Both the position numbers and the translations under genes were made by a program. Positions 57,758 to 64,000 of a stretch of 64,000 nt of DNA are shown piece by piece. Within the stretch, counting starts at the first letter, position 1; the number at the start of each line of letters is the position of its first letter. A model generated the notes under the pieces. That model did no database searches, was not told the DNA's origin, and saw only the letters and a program-made list of their open reading frames with translations. Source of the DNA: JBAVEL01 sp049587715. GTDB taxonomy: Bacteria > Bacteroidota > Ignavibacteria > UBA10030 > UBA6906. The stretch covers positions 14,054 to 78,053 of the forward strand of contig JBAVEL010000003.1 of assembly GCA_049587715.1 (NCBI GenBank), read 5' to 3'.

Positions 57758-57846
57758 GAAGGCTCCCCGCGGGTTTGCATCTTTGCCGGGAAACCGGGAT
57801 GTTGCATCGCAACCTGCCGTTTTCTGTCATCAAGGGAGAACTGCCC

Positions 57847-58074
57847 ATGGGCGCCGTCATCACGATCAACAACACGGGAAGCCTCCGGGTGGAGGGGGAT
57901 TTCGAGATCAGGGACTCCACGGGGGCCCGCTACGACCTGGGGGGCCGCACCGCCGTCTCTCTCTGCCGGTGCGGGAAGACGCAGAAGGCCCCCTTCTGCG
58001 ACGGCTCCCACAGGGGAGCCGGCTTCAACCTGGAGTGCAGGGCCTCCACCCTGGATCCGCCGAAGACCGCCTGA
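57847..58074 (+). CDS. CDGSH iron-sulfur domain protein
   Basis: A 75-residue protein. The single CDGSH motif is complete: Cys40, Cys42, Cys51 and His55 in CRCGKTQKAPFCDGSH, which bind a redox-active, labile 2Fe-2S cluster. The N-terminal half (ITINNTGSLRVEGDFEIRDSTG) is the beta portion seen in small bacterial members of this family. The role is uncertain; electron or cluster transfer is likely. It stands alone, with a further small gene 79 bases downstream. Confidence 0.9.
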   Translation: MGAVITINNTGSLRVEGDFEIRDSTGARYDLGGRTAVSLCRCGKTQKAPFCDGSHRGAGFNLECRASTLDPPKTA

Positions 58075-58153
58075 CAGAACCCTCGCTGCAACCTTCCCCG
58101 CAGGCGACCGTACTCCTCGGTGGGGGAGAAACCCCCGCAGGAAGGAGGTCTTC

Positions 58154-58552
58154 ATGCAGAAGCACGTAACTGCGGTTGCCGCCCTCCAGATAGGGCTTGG
58201 GGCTCTGGGGGTCATGATCGGGCTTGCGGTGTTCTTCCTCCTCGGGATGATCGGGACATTCTCGGGAGACTCGGATGCGATGGTGATCCTTCCCGCCCTG
58301 GGGACGGCCCTGGGAGGGACTCTGGCGCTTCTCTCCCTGCTTGCGGTCATCGGCGGGATCGGGCTCCTGAAGTACCGGAACTGGGCCCGCATTCTCATCC
58401 TCGTGCTTTCCGTGTTCGACCTCTTCAACATCCCTATCGGCACGGCCGTGGCGATCTATTCGTTCTGGGTGCTGGTGCAGGACGAGACTGCCCGGCTCTT
58501 CACGGTCACCCCCTCCCTCCCCGAGCCCGGCCCTCCCATCGCCGCGCCCTGA
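58154..58552 (+). CDS. Small membrane protein, function unknown
   Basis: A 132-residue protein with three or four hydrophobic segments (QIGLGALGVMIGLAVFFLLGMIGTF, LGTALGGTLALLSLLAVIGGIGLL, ARILILVLSVFDLFNIPIGTAVAIYSFWVLVQDE). The ending resembles small DUF4064/DUF2127-like membrane proteins that close with a YGIWVLLNDE-type helix, but I cannot assign a family firmly. A GAAGGAGG ribosome site precedes the ATG. It lies between the CDGSH gene and nikR. Confidence 0.75.
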   Translation: MQKHVTAVAALQIGLGALGVMIGLAVFFLLGMIGTFSGDSDAMVILPALGTALGGTLALLSLLAVIGGIGLLKYRNWARILILVLSVFDLFNIPIGTAVAIYSFWVLVQDETARLFTVTPSLPEPGPPIAAP

Positions 58553-58585
58553 CGGGTCCGCCGCCCGAAGCGGCCCGCCCCCGGG

Positions 58586-58614
58586 TTGCATCTTGTCCCT
58601 GTGTGTGTTACTTT
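58586..58614 (+). promoter_or_regulatory. Promoter of the nikR-ECF operon
   Basis: TTGCAT at 58586-58591, a 17-base spacer, and TACTTT at 58609-58614. The predicted start near 58621 lies before the GTG at 58634 (and 58625), so the upstream ATG at 58586 cannot be used. Confidence 0.65.
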
Positions 58615-58631
58615 TAGAAAAAAGGTGGCAC
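58605..58631. promoter_or_regulatory. Predicted NikR operator
   Basis: GTGTTAC (58605-58611), 13 bases, then GTGGCAC (58625-58631). It approximates the GTGTTAC-N13/14-GTAACAC motif that I recall being predicted for NikR in several non-enterobacterial groups. It covers the -10 element and the start region of nikR itself, giving nickel-dependent autorepression if the assignment is right. Confidence 0.55.
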
Positions 58632-58633
58632 AC

Positions 58634-59047
58634 GTGGGCACGCTGGTCCGCTTCGGGGTTTCCATTGAGAAATCGCTCGTGGAACGGTTCGACCGCCTGC
58701 TGGACGCCTCCGGGTACGCCAACCGCTCGGAAGCCCTCCGGGACCTGATGCGGAGCCGGCTGGTACAGGAGGAGGTGTCTGACCCCCGGGCGTCGGTCCT
58801 GGGGGTCTTCTCCCTGGTCTATGACCACCACCGGCGGGAGCTGGAGCGGCATCTGAAGGAGATCCAGCACCGGGCGCATCACCGCATCATCTCCGCCACC
58901 CATGTGCACGTGGACCATGACACCTGCCTGGAGGTGATCCTGCTGCGGGGGAAGGCGGGGGAGATCCGCTCCCTTGCCGACGCGCTGGCGGGTCTGAAGG
59001 GGGTCAAGCATACCTCTCTCTCCCTCACATCGGTGAGAGGACTCTGA
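58634..59047 (+). CDS. nikR: Nickel-responsive regulator NikR (ribbon-helix-helix, ACT-like)
   Basis: A 137-residue repressor. The N-terminal RHH DNA-binding domain is VRFGVSIEKSLVERFDRLLDASGYANRSEALRDLMR. The C-terminal domain retains all four Ni ligands seen in E. coli NikR: His79, His90, His92 and Cys98 (THVHVDHDTCLE). The GTG at 58634 follows AAGGTGG; GTG at 58625 would add three residues. It probably senses cytoplasmic nickel and shuts off the operon through the site at 58605-58631. The next gene starts one base after its stop. Confidence 0.93.
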   Translation: MGTLVRFGVSIEKSLVERFDRLLDASGYANRSEALRDLMRSRLVQEEVSDPRASVLGVFSLVYDHHRRELERHLKEIQHRAHHRIISATHVHVDHDTCLEVILLRGKAGEIRSLADALAGLKGVKHTSLSLTSVRGL

Positions 59048-59048
59048 G

Positions 59049-60884
59049 ATGATGCGTTTCTTCTTTGGGGGAATCCTTGTCCCTGCCTTCCTTACGGTGT
59101 TCGGGGCCGCGGCGTTGGCGGGGCCCGATACCATGCGCGTCTATGAGATGGACCCCGTGACCGTCACGGGAACCCACCGGGAGGCCCTCCGGAGCTCGGT
59201 GCCCGGTTCCGTGTCGGTTGTGGGGCATGACCGGCTGAGGAGAAGCGGGGAGACCTCGCTCCTGGCGGTGATTGCACGGAGCGTGCCCGGAATCTATCTG
59301 ACCGAACGGGGCGTGCTGGGCTACGGAGCGGGGCCGGGGGCCGCCGGCTCCATCGGGATACGGGGCGCGGGGGGAAGTCCCAACACCCAGGTGCTGGTTC
59401 TCACCGACGGAAGACCCCAGATGATGGGGCTCTTCGGGCATCCGTTGCCCGACACCTATGTGACGACGGGGGTGGAGCGGGTGGAGATCGTGCGGGGCCC
59501 CGCATCGCTCCTTCACGGCACGAACGCCATGGGAGGGGTGATCAACATCATCTCCCGCCGGGAGCCCGAGGGGGGGCTCCATGCGCGGGGTTCTTTCTCC
59601 GCGGGGAACTACGCCACCACGCGGGCCGAGGCGGGAGCCGGCTACACATCCGACCGGAGCTCCCTCTCCCTGTCTCTGAGCCGCCATGAGACACACGGCC
59701 ACAGACCCTCCTCCCGGTTCGCCATACGGAGCGGATCCCTCCGGGTCTCCACGAAGCTCACAGAGGGGTTCACCTCCTCCGCCGACGTTTCTCTTGCGGG
59801 GTTCAGGACGTACGATCCGGGACCCGCCTCAGCCCCGCGCACGGAAAACTGGGTGGATATCCTCCGCGGAAGCGGGGGCATATCCCTCGAGAACAGCACG
59901 GGCCCGGTGCAGGGAGCCCTCCGGCTCTTCTTCAACCACGGGAACCACGAGATCTACGACGGGTTCGTCTCCTCGGATCACAATGCGGGCATCCTCTTCC
60001 ACCAGGGTTTCACGGTATTCCCCGGCGGCACGCTCACACTCGGCGCCGACTTCAAGAGGTTCGGAGGGGAGGCGGTGAACCGCACCCGGGGGCTGGACTT
60101 CGGCTCCCATGCCGTGGAGGAGACCGGCTTCTACGGGCTTCTGAGGCAGGACCTGGCGGGGATCTTCACGCTCAGCGCAGGCCTCCGGATGAACCGGGGA
60201 TCCGCCTACGGATGGGAGGCCGCCCCCCAGGCGGGGCTGGCATTCCGCCCGGCGGAGGGTACGGCCCTGAGAATCTCGGCGGCGCGGGGCTTCCGGAGCC
60301 CCACCATACGGGAGCTCTATCTATTCCCCGCCCCCACCCCCACCCTGAAGCCGGAACGGATGTGGAGCTACGAGGCGGGCATTCTGCACCAGGCGGGAGG
60401 GTTTCTGGAGGCGGAAGCGGCGGTGTTTGTGAACGAGGGTGCAAACATGATACGCACGGGAGGCGTGTATCCCCGGCTTACCCTCTCCAACTCGGGGAGC
60501 TTCCGGCACCGGGGAATCGAATGCTCGGCCCTCATCCGGCCCGGCTCCGGGGTGGAGATGCAGTTTGCTTACACATACCTGGACCCCGGCGCCCAGACCA
60601 CGGCCAATCCCCGGCACAAGGCCTATGCGGGGGCCGCTCTTGAGATATCGCCACTGGACTTCCTTGCGGGTGTGCAGTATGTGGGAGGGCTCTACGGGGA
60701 GGATTTCTCCCGGAAGGCCATGCGGGACTACGCGACCCTCCACGCCCGCCTGAGCGCGCGCGTTGGGGGCTCTCTCTCGGTCTTTATGGCCGGGGAGAAC
60801 CTCCTGAATGCCGACTACGCCGTCATCTACGACTACCCCATGAGCGGCGCCACACTGAGGACGGGAGCGGAATGGGGGCTTTGA
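59049..60884 (+). CDS. TonB-dependent outer-membrane receptor (putative nickel or nickel-chelate)
   Basis: A 611-residue outer-membrane barrel. A signal peptide (FFFGGILVPAFLTVFGAAALA) is followed by a TonB-box-like YEMDPVTVTG near residue 33. The plug domain has SVPGIYLTERGVLG, IRGAGGSPNTQVLVLTDGRPQ, VERVEIVRGPASLLHGTNAMGGVINIISR. About 20 beta strands follow, with an aromatic-poor C-terminus ATLRTGAEWGL. Position directly after nikR points to nickel import, since TonB-dependent Ni transport exists in Helicobacter (FrpB4). TonB and ExbBD are not in the window. It overlaps the ECF S gene by 13 bases. Confidence 0.9.
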   Translation: MMRFFFGGILVPAFLTVFGAAALAGPDTMRVYEMDPVTVTGTHREALRSSVPGSVSVVGHDRLRRSGETSLLAVIARSVPGIYLTERGVLGYGAGPGAAGSIGIRGAGGSPNTQVLVLTDGRPQMMGLFGHPLPDTYVTTGVERVEIVRGPASLLHGTNAMGGVINIISRREPEGGLHARGSFSAGNYATTRAEAGAGYTSDRSSLSLSLSRHETHGHRPSSRFAIRSGSLRVSTKLTEGFTSSADVSLAGFRTYDPGPASAPRTENWVDILRGSGGISLENSTGPVQGALRLFFNHGNHEIYDGFVSSDHNAGILFHQGFTVFPGGTLTLGADFKRFGGEAVNRTRGLDFGSHAVEETGFYGLLRQDLAGIFTLSAGLRMNRGSAYGWEAAPQAGLAFRPAEGTALRISAARGFRSPTIRELYLFPAPTPTLKPERMWSYEAGILHQAGGFLEAEAAVFVNEGANMIRTGGVYPRLTLSNSGSFRHRGIECSALIRPGSGVEMQFAYTYLDPGAQTTANPRHKAYAGAALEISPLDFLAGVQYVGGLYGEDFSRKAMRDYATLHARLSARVGGSLSVFMAGENLLNADYAVIYDYPMSGATLRTGAEWGL

Positions 60885-61408
60885 GAAAAGGGGCTCGCGC
60901 AGGGGCAAGGGAGGGATTCAGGGAGCTTGCCCTTGCGGGGATCCTCGGAGCCGCCTCCCTCATGCTTCCGCTCCTCTTTCATGCGGTGCACCTGGGTGCG
61001 GTGTTCATGCCCATGTACATCCCTCTTCTGGCGCTGGGTTTTCTTGTCCGCCCCCCGACGGCGGTGGCGACCTGCGCCCTGGCCCCTCTTCTTTCGGCCC
61101 TTCTCACGGGGATGCCTCCCCTGGTGCCTCCCGTCGCGCTTCTCATGTCGGCGGAGCTGGCCCTCATGGGTCTTGCCATCTCGGGGGCGGCCCGGGGTTT
61201 TCCGCGCCTCAGTAGCTGGGTGATCCTGCCCGCGGGCATCCTGGCGGGAAGGATCTTGAGCACGGGAGCCATCTATGCGGCCGCGCCTCTGCTGGATTTT
61301 CCCCCGGGCCTTGCGGCGGGGTTCACGTTTCTGGCCGGATGGCCCGGGCTCCTGATTGCCGTTGCGGTGGTTCCGCCCCTTGTGGCGCAGGCCGGAAAGG
61401 GAATGTGA
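60872..61408 (+). CDS. ECF transporter substrate-binding (S) component
   Basis: A 178-residue integral membrane protein with five or six segments. LLFHAVHLGAVFMPMYIPLLALGFLV, including the PMYIPL turn, and LSAELALMGLAISGAARG resemble S components of ECF importers. It lacks the N-terminal Met-His metal chelator (MHIxxG) of CbiM/NikM proteins, so by sequence it is not the classic nickel S component. His and Met in the first segment might substitute as ligands. It is followed by a methyltransferase and the T and A subunits in one operon. Confidence 0.75.
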   Translation: MGALRKGARAGAREGFRELALAGILGAASLMLPLLFHAVHLGAVFMPMYIPLLALGFLVRPPTAVATCALAPLLSALLTGMPPLVPPVALLMSAELALMGLAISGAARGFPRLSSWVILPAGILAGRILSTGAIYAAAPLLDFPPGLAAGFTFLAGWPGLLIAVAVVPPLVAQAGKGM

Positions 61409-62007
61409 TGGCGCACGCCGGGAAGCTGGCCTTCTTTGATGCCGCAGCAGACCGCTGGGACGGAGCGGAGGAAGATGCGCGCCTGAAGGTGCGGATGGCT
61501 CCCGCCCTCCTGGGCATAGGACCCGATGAGCACGTGGTGGACCTGGGGTGCGGCACGGGCATCCTGACCGGAGTCCTGGCGGGGATGCTCTCGGCCAGGG
61601 CGACCATCACGGCCGTGGACTTCTCCCCCGCCATGATAGCCCGGGCGCGGGGGCGTCTCCCGGATGTGCGGATCCGCTGGGTGGTGGGGGATGCGGAGGC
61701 GCTCCCCCTTTCCGACTCCTCGGCCGACCGGGTGCTCTGCTTCTCCGCCTGGCCCCACTTCGAAGACCAGCCGGGTGTGTGCAGGGAGGCATTCAGGATA
61801 CTCAGGAAGGGGGGACTCTTCCGGGTCTTTCATACGCAGTCCCGCCGCGAGGTGAACCGCATCCATGCGGAAATCGGCGGGGCCGTGGGGGCGGATGTGC
61901 TGGTGCCGGGATCCGACCTGGCCCGGTTGATGGAGGGAGCGGGTTTCCGCATGAAGCGCGTCGTGGACGATGAGGAGGGCTACTCGGTGGAGGGACGGAA
62001 GGGGTGA
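61408..62007 (+). CDS. Class I SAM-dependent methyltransferase embedded in the ECF operon
   Basis: A 199-residue Rossmann methyltransferase. SAM motif I is VVDLGCGTGILTGVL near residue 44, and AVDFSPAMIARARGRL supplies the acidic ribose contact. GDAEALPLSDSSADRVLCFSAWPHFEDQPG and FRILRKGGLFRVFHT are typical of UbiE/Methyltransf_11 proteins. No substrate can be read. It is coupled to both flanking transport genes (start overlaps the S stop; stop overlaps the T start), so its role is tied to the imported compound, perhaps methylating a metallophore or volatilising/detoxifying metal (inference). Confidence 0.88.
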   Translation: MAHAGKLAFFDAAADRWDGAEEDARLKVRMAPALLGIGPDEHVVDLGCGTGILTGVLAGMLSARATITAVDFSPAMIARARGRLPDVRIRWVVGDAEALPLSDSSADRVLCFSAWPHFEDQPGVCREAFRILRKGGLFRVFHTQSRREVNRIHAEIGGAVGADVLVPGSDLARLMEGAGFRMKRVVDDEEGYSVEGRKG

Positions 62008-62720
62008 ATCTCCACCCCCAGGCGGCGGACTTTCCGGTACCGGCTCTTTCCATGCCGCCCGAGAGCCGCATCCTTGCCTCCCTGCTGATGGCGGGGGCCA
62101 TCGGGTGTGCTCCCCCCACGGCGGGGGGTGTCATCCTGTGTGTCGGCCTTCCGTGCATCGCCCTCATGGTCGCGCTCCGCACGGGGTTCGATTCCTTTCC
62201 CCGGTTTCTGATTCCGGGGGCACTTCTTGCCGTGCTCTCGGGCACGATCCTGATGGTCACAGGGGCGGGCACGCTCCTTTTTTCAACGGTGGGGAAGGCC
62301 CTGGCGGGCATGGTCACGGCCCTTGCCCTGAACGGGAGCGCGGGCATCGGGCAAATCCAGGAGGGACTGGCGCGGTTTCCCCTTCCCTCCCGCATCCGAC
62401 TTCTGGCGGGGCAGATGCTGCACCAGTCGGGACTGCTTCTGGATGAGACCGACCGCATCCGGAGGGCCATTGCTCTCCGGGGGGGGGCATCGGGCTTCCG
62501 CCTGACGTTCCTTCTTGTGCGGACAATCCCTGCGGTGTGGCTTCCCAGACTGCTGGCGCGCGCCGACCGGCTGGGGATGGTCATGGAGGCCCGTGGATTC
62601 GGAGCCATGCCGCGCGGCCCCTGGCGGAACCCGGGAAGGGATGGAGCTCTGGTGCTCGCCCTGAGCGGGTGCTCCATGGGCGCGGCACTGCTTCTGCGGT
62701 TCGGGTTTCCTCCCGTATGA
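62004..62720 (+). CDS. ECF transporter transmembrane (T) component, CbiQ/EcfT family
   Basis: A 238-residue membrane protein with five or six segments. Two coupling-helix motifs that contact the ATPase are visible: a degenerate AIALRGG near residue 156 and VMEARGFG near residue 193, matching the Ala-Arg-Gly signatures of EcfT/CbiQ. It joins the S and A components. GTG start overlapping the methyltransferase stop. The N-terminus (MNLHPQAADFPVPALSMPPESRI) also fits CbiQ-type proteins. Confidence 0.88.
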   Translation: MNLHPQAADFPVPALSMPPESRILASLLMAGAIGCAPPTAGGVILCVGLPCIALMVALRTGFDSFPRFLIPGALLAVLSGTILMVTGAGTLLFSTVGKALAGMVTALALNGSAGIGQIQEGLARFPLPSRIRLLAGQMLHQSGLLLDETDRIRRAIALRGGASGFRLTFLLVRTIPAVWLPRLLARADRLGMVMEARGFGAMPRGPWRNPGRDGALVLALSGCSMGAALLLRFGFPPV

Positions 62721-63442
62721 CGAGCCCTCTTGGACTGGAGCTCGCGGGACTCCGCCTGACACTTCCCCGGCGGGCCGCCCCGATTCTGGACCGGGTGAGC
62801 TTCCGCCTCGCCCCGGGAGAGAAGGCGGCCCTTCTGGGGCTCAACGGATCGGGGAAGACCACGCTGCTTCTGGCGGCCGCCGGGCTTCTTCCGTATGAGG
62901 GGAGTGTGATCCTGGAGCGATCCCTTCCGGGAGAGGCCCCCGGGGAGGCTTTCCGGCGTCTGGCGGGGCTCCTCTTTTCCGTTCCCGATGACCAGATACT
63001 CTTCCCGCGGGTTCTGGAGGACGTAGCCTTTCCGCTCATTCAGAGAGGAATGAGCAGGGGGGAGGCGGAAGAGAGATCCCGCAGGGTGCTCCGGGTTCTG
63101 GATGCGGAGCACCTGGCGGACCTGGCTCCCTACCGGCTCTCGCACGGGGAGCGGCTGAGGGTGGCCCTGGCGGGTGTGATGGCGCCGGATCCGGGGCTTC
63201 TGCTTCTGGATGAACCCAGCACGTCCCTGGATCCGCCGGGGAAGAAGCTGCTCGCGGGGTTCCTCAGGGAGACACCCGCCACGGTGCTTGTGGCCACCCA
63301 CGATCTGCCCTTCGTCGTGGGATTCTGCACCCGGTTCATCGTGCTGGACGGGGGGAGGATTGCGGAGGACACATCCCGCGCCGAAGCCCTCGCATTTGCC
63401 GCCCATTTCCCGCGGGGGCTCAGCGGAGAAGCAGCATCTTGA
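62717..63442 (+). CDS. ECF transporter ATP-binding (A) component, CbiO/EcfA family
   Basis: A 241-residue ATPase. Walker A is GLNGSGKTT, and the Q-loop FSVPDDQILF is the typical ECF/CbiO form. The signature LSHGERLRVALAG is a variant with His in place of the usual Gly. Walker B is LLLLDEPSTSLDP, and the H-loop VATHD is present. Only one A subunit is encoded, so it would act as a homodimer. It overlaps the T gene by four bases and the convergent sorted-protein gene by 23 bases. Confidence 0.92.
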   Translation: MTSPLGLELAGLRLTLPRRAAPILDRVSFRLAPGEKAALLGLNGSGKTTLLLAAAGLLPYEGSVILERSLPGEAPGEAFRRLAGLLFSVPDDQILFPRVLEDVAFPLIQRGMSRGEAEERSRRVLRVLDAEHLADLAPYRLSHGERLRVALAGVMAPDPGLLLLDEPSTSLDPPGKKLLAGFLRETPATVLVATHDLPFVVGFCTRFIVLDGGRIAEDTSRAEALAFAAHFPRGLSGEAAS

Positions 63443-64000
63443 TGGAGGAGATTCCCGCGGGAGTCTCCAGGGTGCAGAAGTAGACCCCCGACGCGCAGCC
63501 CCGGGCGTTCCATGAAACCAGATGACGCCCGCTCTCCTGGGTTCCTTCAAGGAGAAGGGCCACCTCGCGTCCCGCCACATCCGACACGGCAATCCGCACC
63601 GCCGTCCTTCGGGGGAGTGTGTAGGCGATGTCCGTGAGCGGGTTGAAGGGGTTGGGGTGGTTCCCGAGGAGACGGAGTTCCCGGGGAATGCCGGGCTCTT
63701 CCCGTTCCACCCCCGCGGGGATGCCCGCATAGACGGCGGTCCAGAAGCGGGCTCCTGCGAAGTTGTACATGATGGTGAGGTACTGCCAGCCCCTTCCCAT
63801 GTAGCTGCTTCCCGTCACGAAGATGCTCCAGTACCCGTCCACGGCGATGGCGGAGGCCCTGTCGTCCGAGAATCCCGGCTCGCTGTACCGGGCCGTCCAG
63901 AGCCGCACCCCCGCGCTGCTGTACCTGATGGTGCAGAAGTCGTAGAAGGTGGGGCCCCCGTCGCTGGCGCCCGTCACGGAGACGTTCCCCCCGCCGTCCA
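63420..64000 (-). CDS. SBBP-like beta-propeller secreted protein with C-terminal FlgD/T9SS-like sorting domain (partial)
   Basis: The frame is open to the window edge, so only about 190 C-terminal residues are seen. The N-terminal visible part has repeated DGGGNVSVTGAS / IAVDGYWSIFVTGSSYM units ending in WTARYSEPG and WTAVYAG, typical of SBBP beta-propeller repeats. An 80-residue C-terminal module starts LLGNHPNPFNPLTDIAYTLP and ends GVYFCTLETPAGISSIKMLLLR, the FlgD-Ig-like / por-secretion-type sorting domain found in FCB-group bacteria and related candidate phyla. It is predicted to be exported and surface-attached. Its last 23 bases overlap the ECF ATPase end. Confidence 0.85.
   Translation of the reverse strand, partial: DGGGNVSVTGASDGGPTFYDFCTIRYSSAGVRLWTARYSEPGFSDDRASAIAVDGYWSIFVTGSSYMGRGWQYLTIMYNFAGARFWTAVYAGIPAGVEREEPGIPRELRLLGNHPNPFNPLTDIAYTLPRRTAVRIAVSDVAGREVALLLEGTQESGRHLVSWNARGCASGVYFCTLETPAGISSIKMLLLR

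Noticed and set aside
57768..57846. Possible promoter TTGCAT before the CDGSH gene
   Set aside because: TTGCAT occurs twice, but the hexamers 17 bases downstream (GATGTT, TGTCAT) do not fit the -10 pattern seen elsewhere.

Overview
The window is visibly G+C-rich, densely packed bacterial chromosome. No plasmid, phage, insertion-sequence or CRISPR signature was seen. Several traits suggest an uncultured lineage in or near the Fibrobacterota-Chlorobiota-Bacteroidota (FCB) group. These are a C-terminal FlgD/T9SS-like sorting domain on a beta-propeller protein, a TonB-dependent outer-membrane receptor, lipoproteins, an atpDC pair detached from the other ATP synthase genes, tRNAs without an encoded CCA, and promoters whose -10 element reads mostly TAnnTT. 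High-GC FCB-like candidate phyla such as Eisenbacteria or Krumholzibacteriota would fit, but this placement is inference.

Layout: 1-7.5 kb carries an S9 peptidase end, an FKBP lipoprotein, the ABC-F protein EttA, an M19 dipeptidase, a GH13 amylase, a PAP2-like membrane protein and a TerC protein. At 7.6-10 kb are tRNA-Thr and an ArsR-controlled operon (ArsR, CxxC mini-thioredoxin, UPF0718 permease, small CCG protein). At 10-16 kb are atpD-atpC, an unknown helical gene, mannose-1-phosphate guanylyltransferase, RlpA, a lytic transglycosylase and a pyruvoyl arginine decarboxylase. tyrS-smpB lie divergently from a complete lipoate-dependent 2-oxoacid dehydrogenase operon at 18-26.5 kb (lpd, lipB, fused E1, E1 alpha, E1 beta, E2, lipA). 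Translation genes follow (rplM, rpsI, rpsB, tsf, pyrH, frr), then polA and an MFS transporter on the minus strand.

From 34.8 to 57.7 kb is a large cell-surface polysaccharide cluster. It holds a Wzx-type flippase, a Wzm/Wzt ABC exporter, GT4 and GT2 glycosyltransferases, two polysaccharide deacetylase-like proteins, a flavin oxidoreductase and several GT-C type membrane proteins, two of them tandem paralogs. A tRNA-Ser gene splits the cluster. The GDP-mannose gene near 12.7 kb may supply substrate to it.

The last part (57.8-63.4 kb) carries a CDGSH protein, a small membrane protein and the most interesting unit: an apparently NikR-autoregulated operon encoding NikR, a TonB-dependent receptor, an ECF S component that lacks the CbiM/NikM N-terminus, an embedded SAM methyltransferase, and ECF T and A subunits. 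It looks like a complete outer-to-inner-membrane nickel or nickel-chelate uptake system. Convergent to it is the end of a sorted beta-propeller protein. Promoters were read by eye as TTGnnn, about 17 bases, then TAnnTT or TATACT; thirteen are listed.
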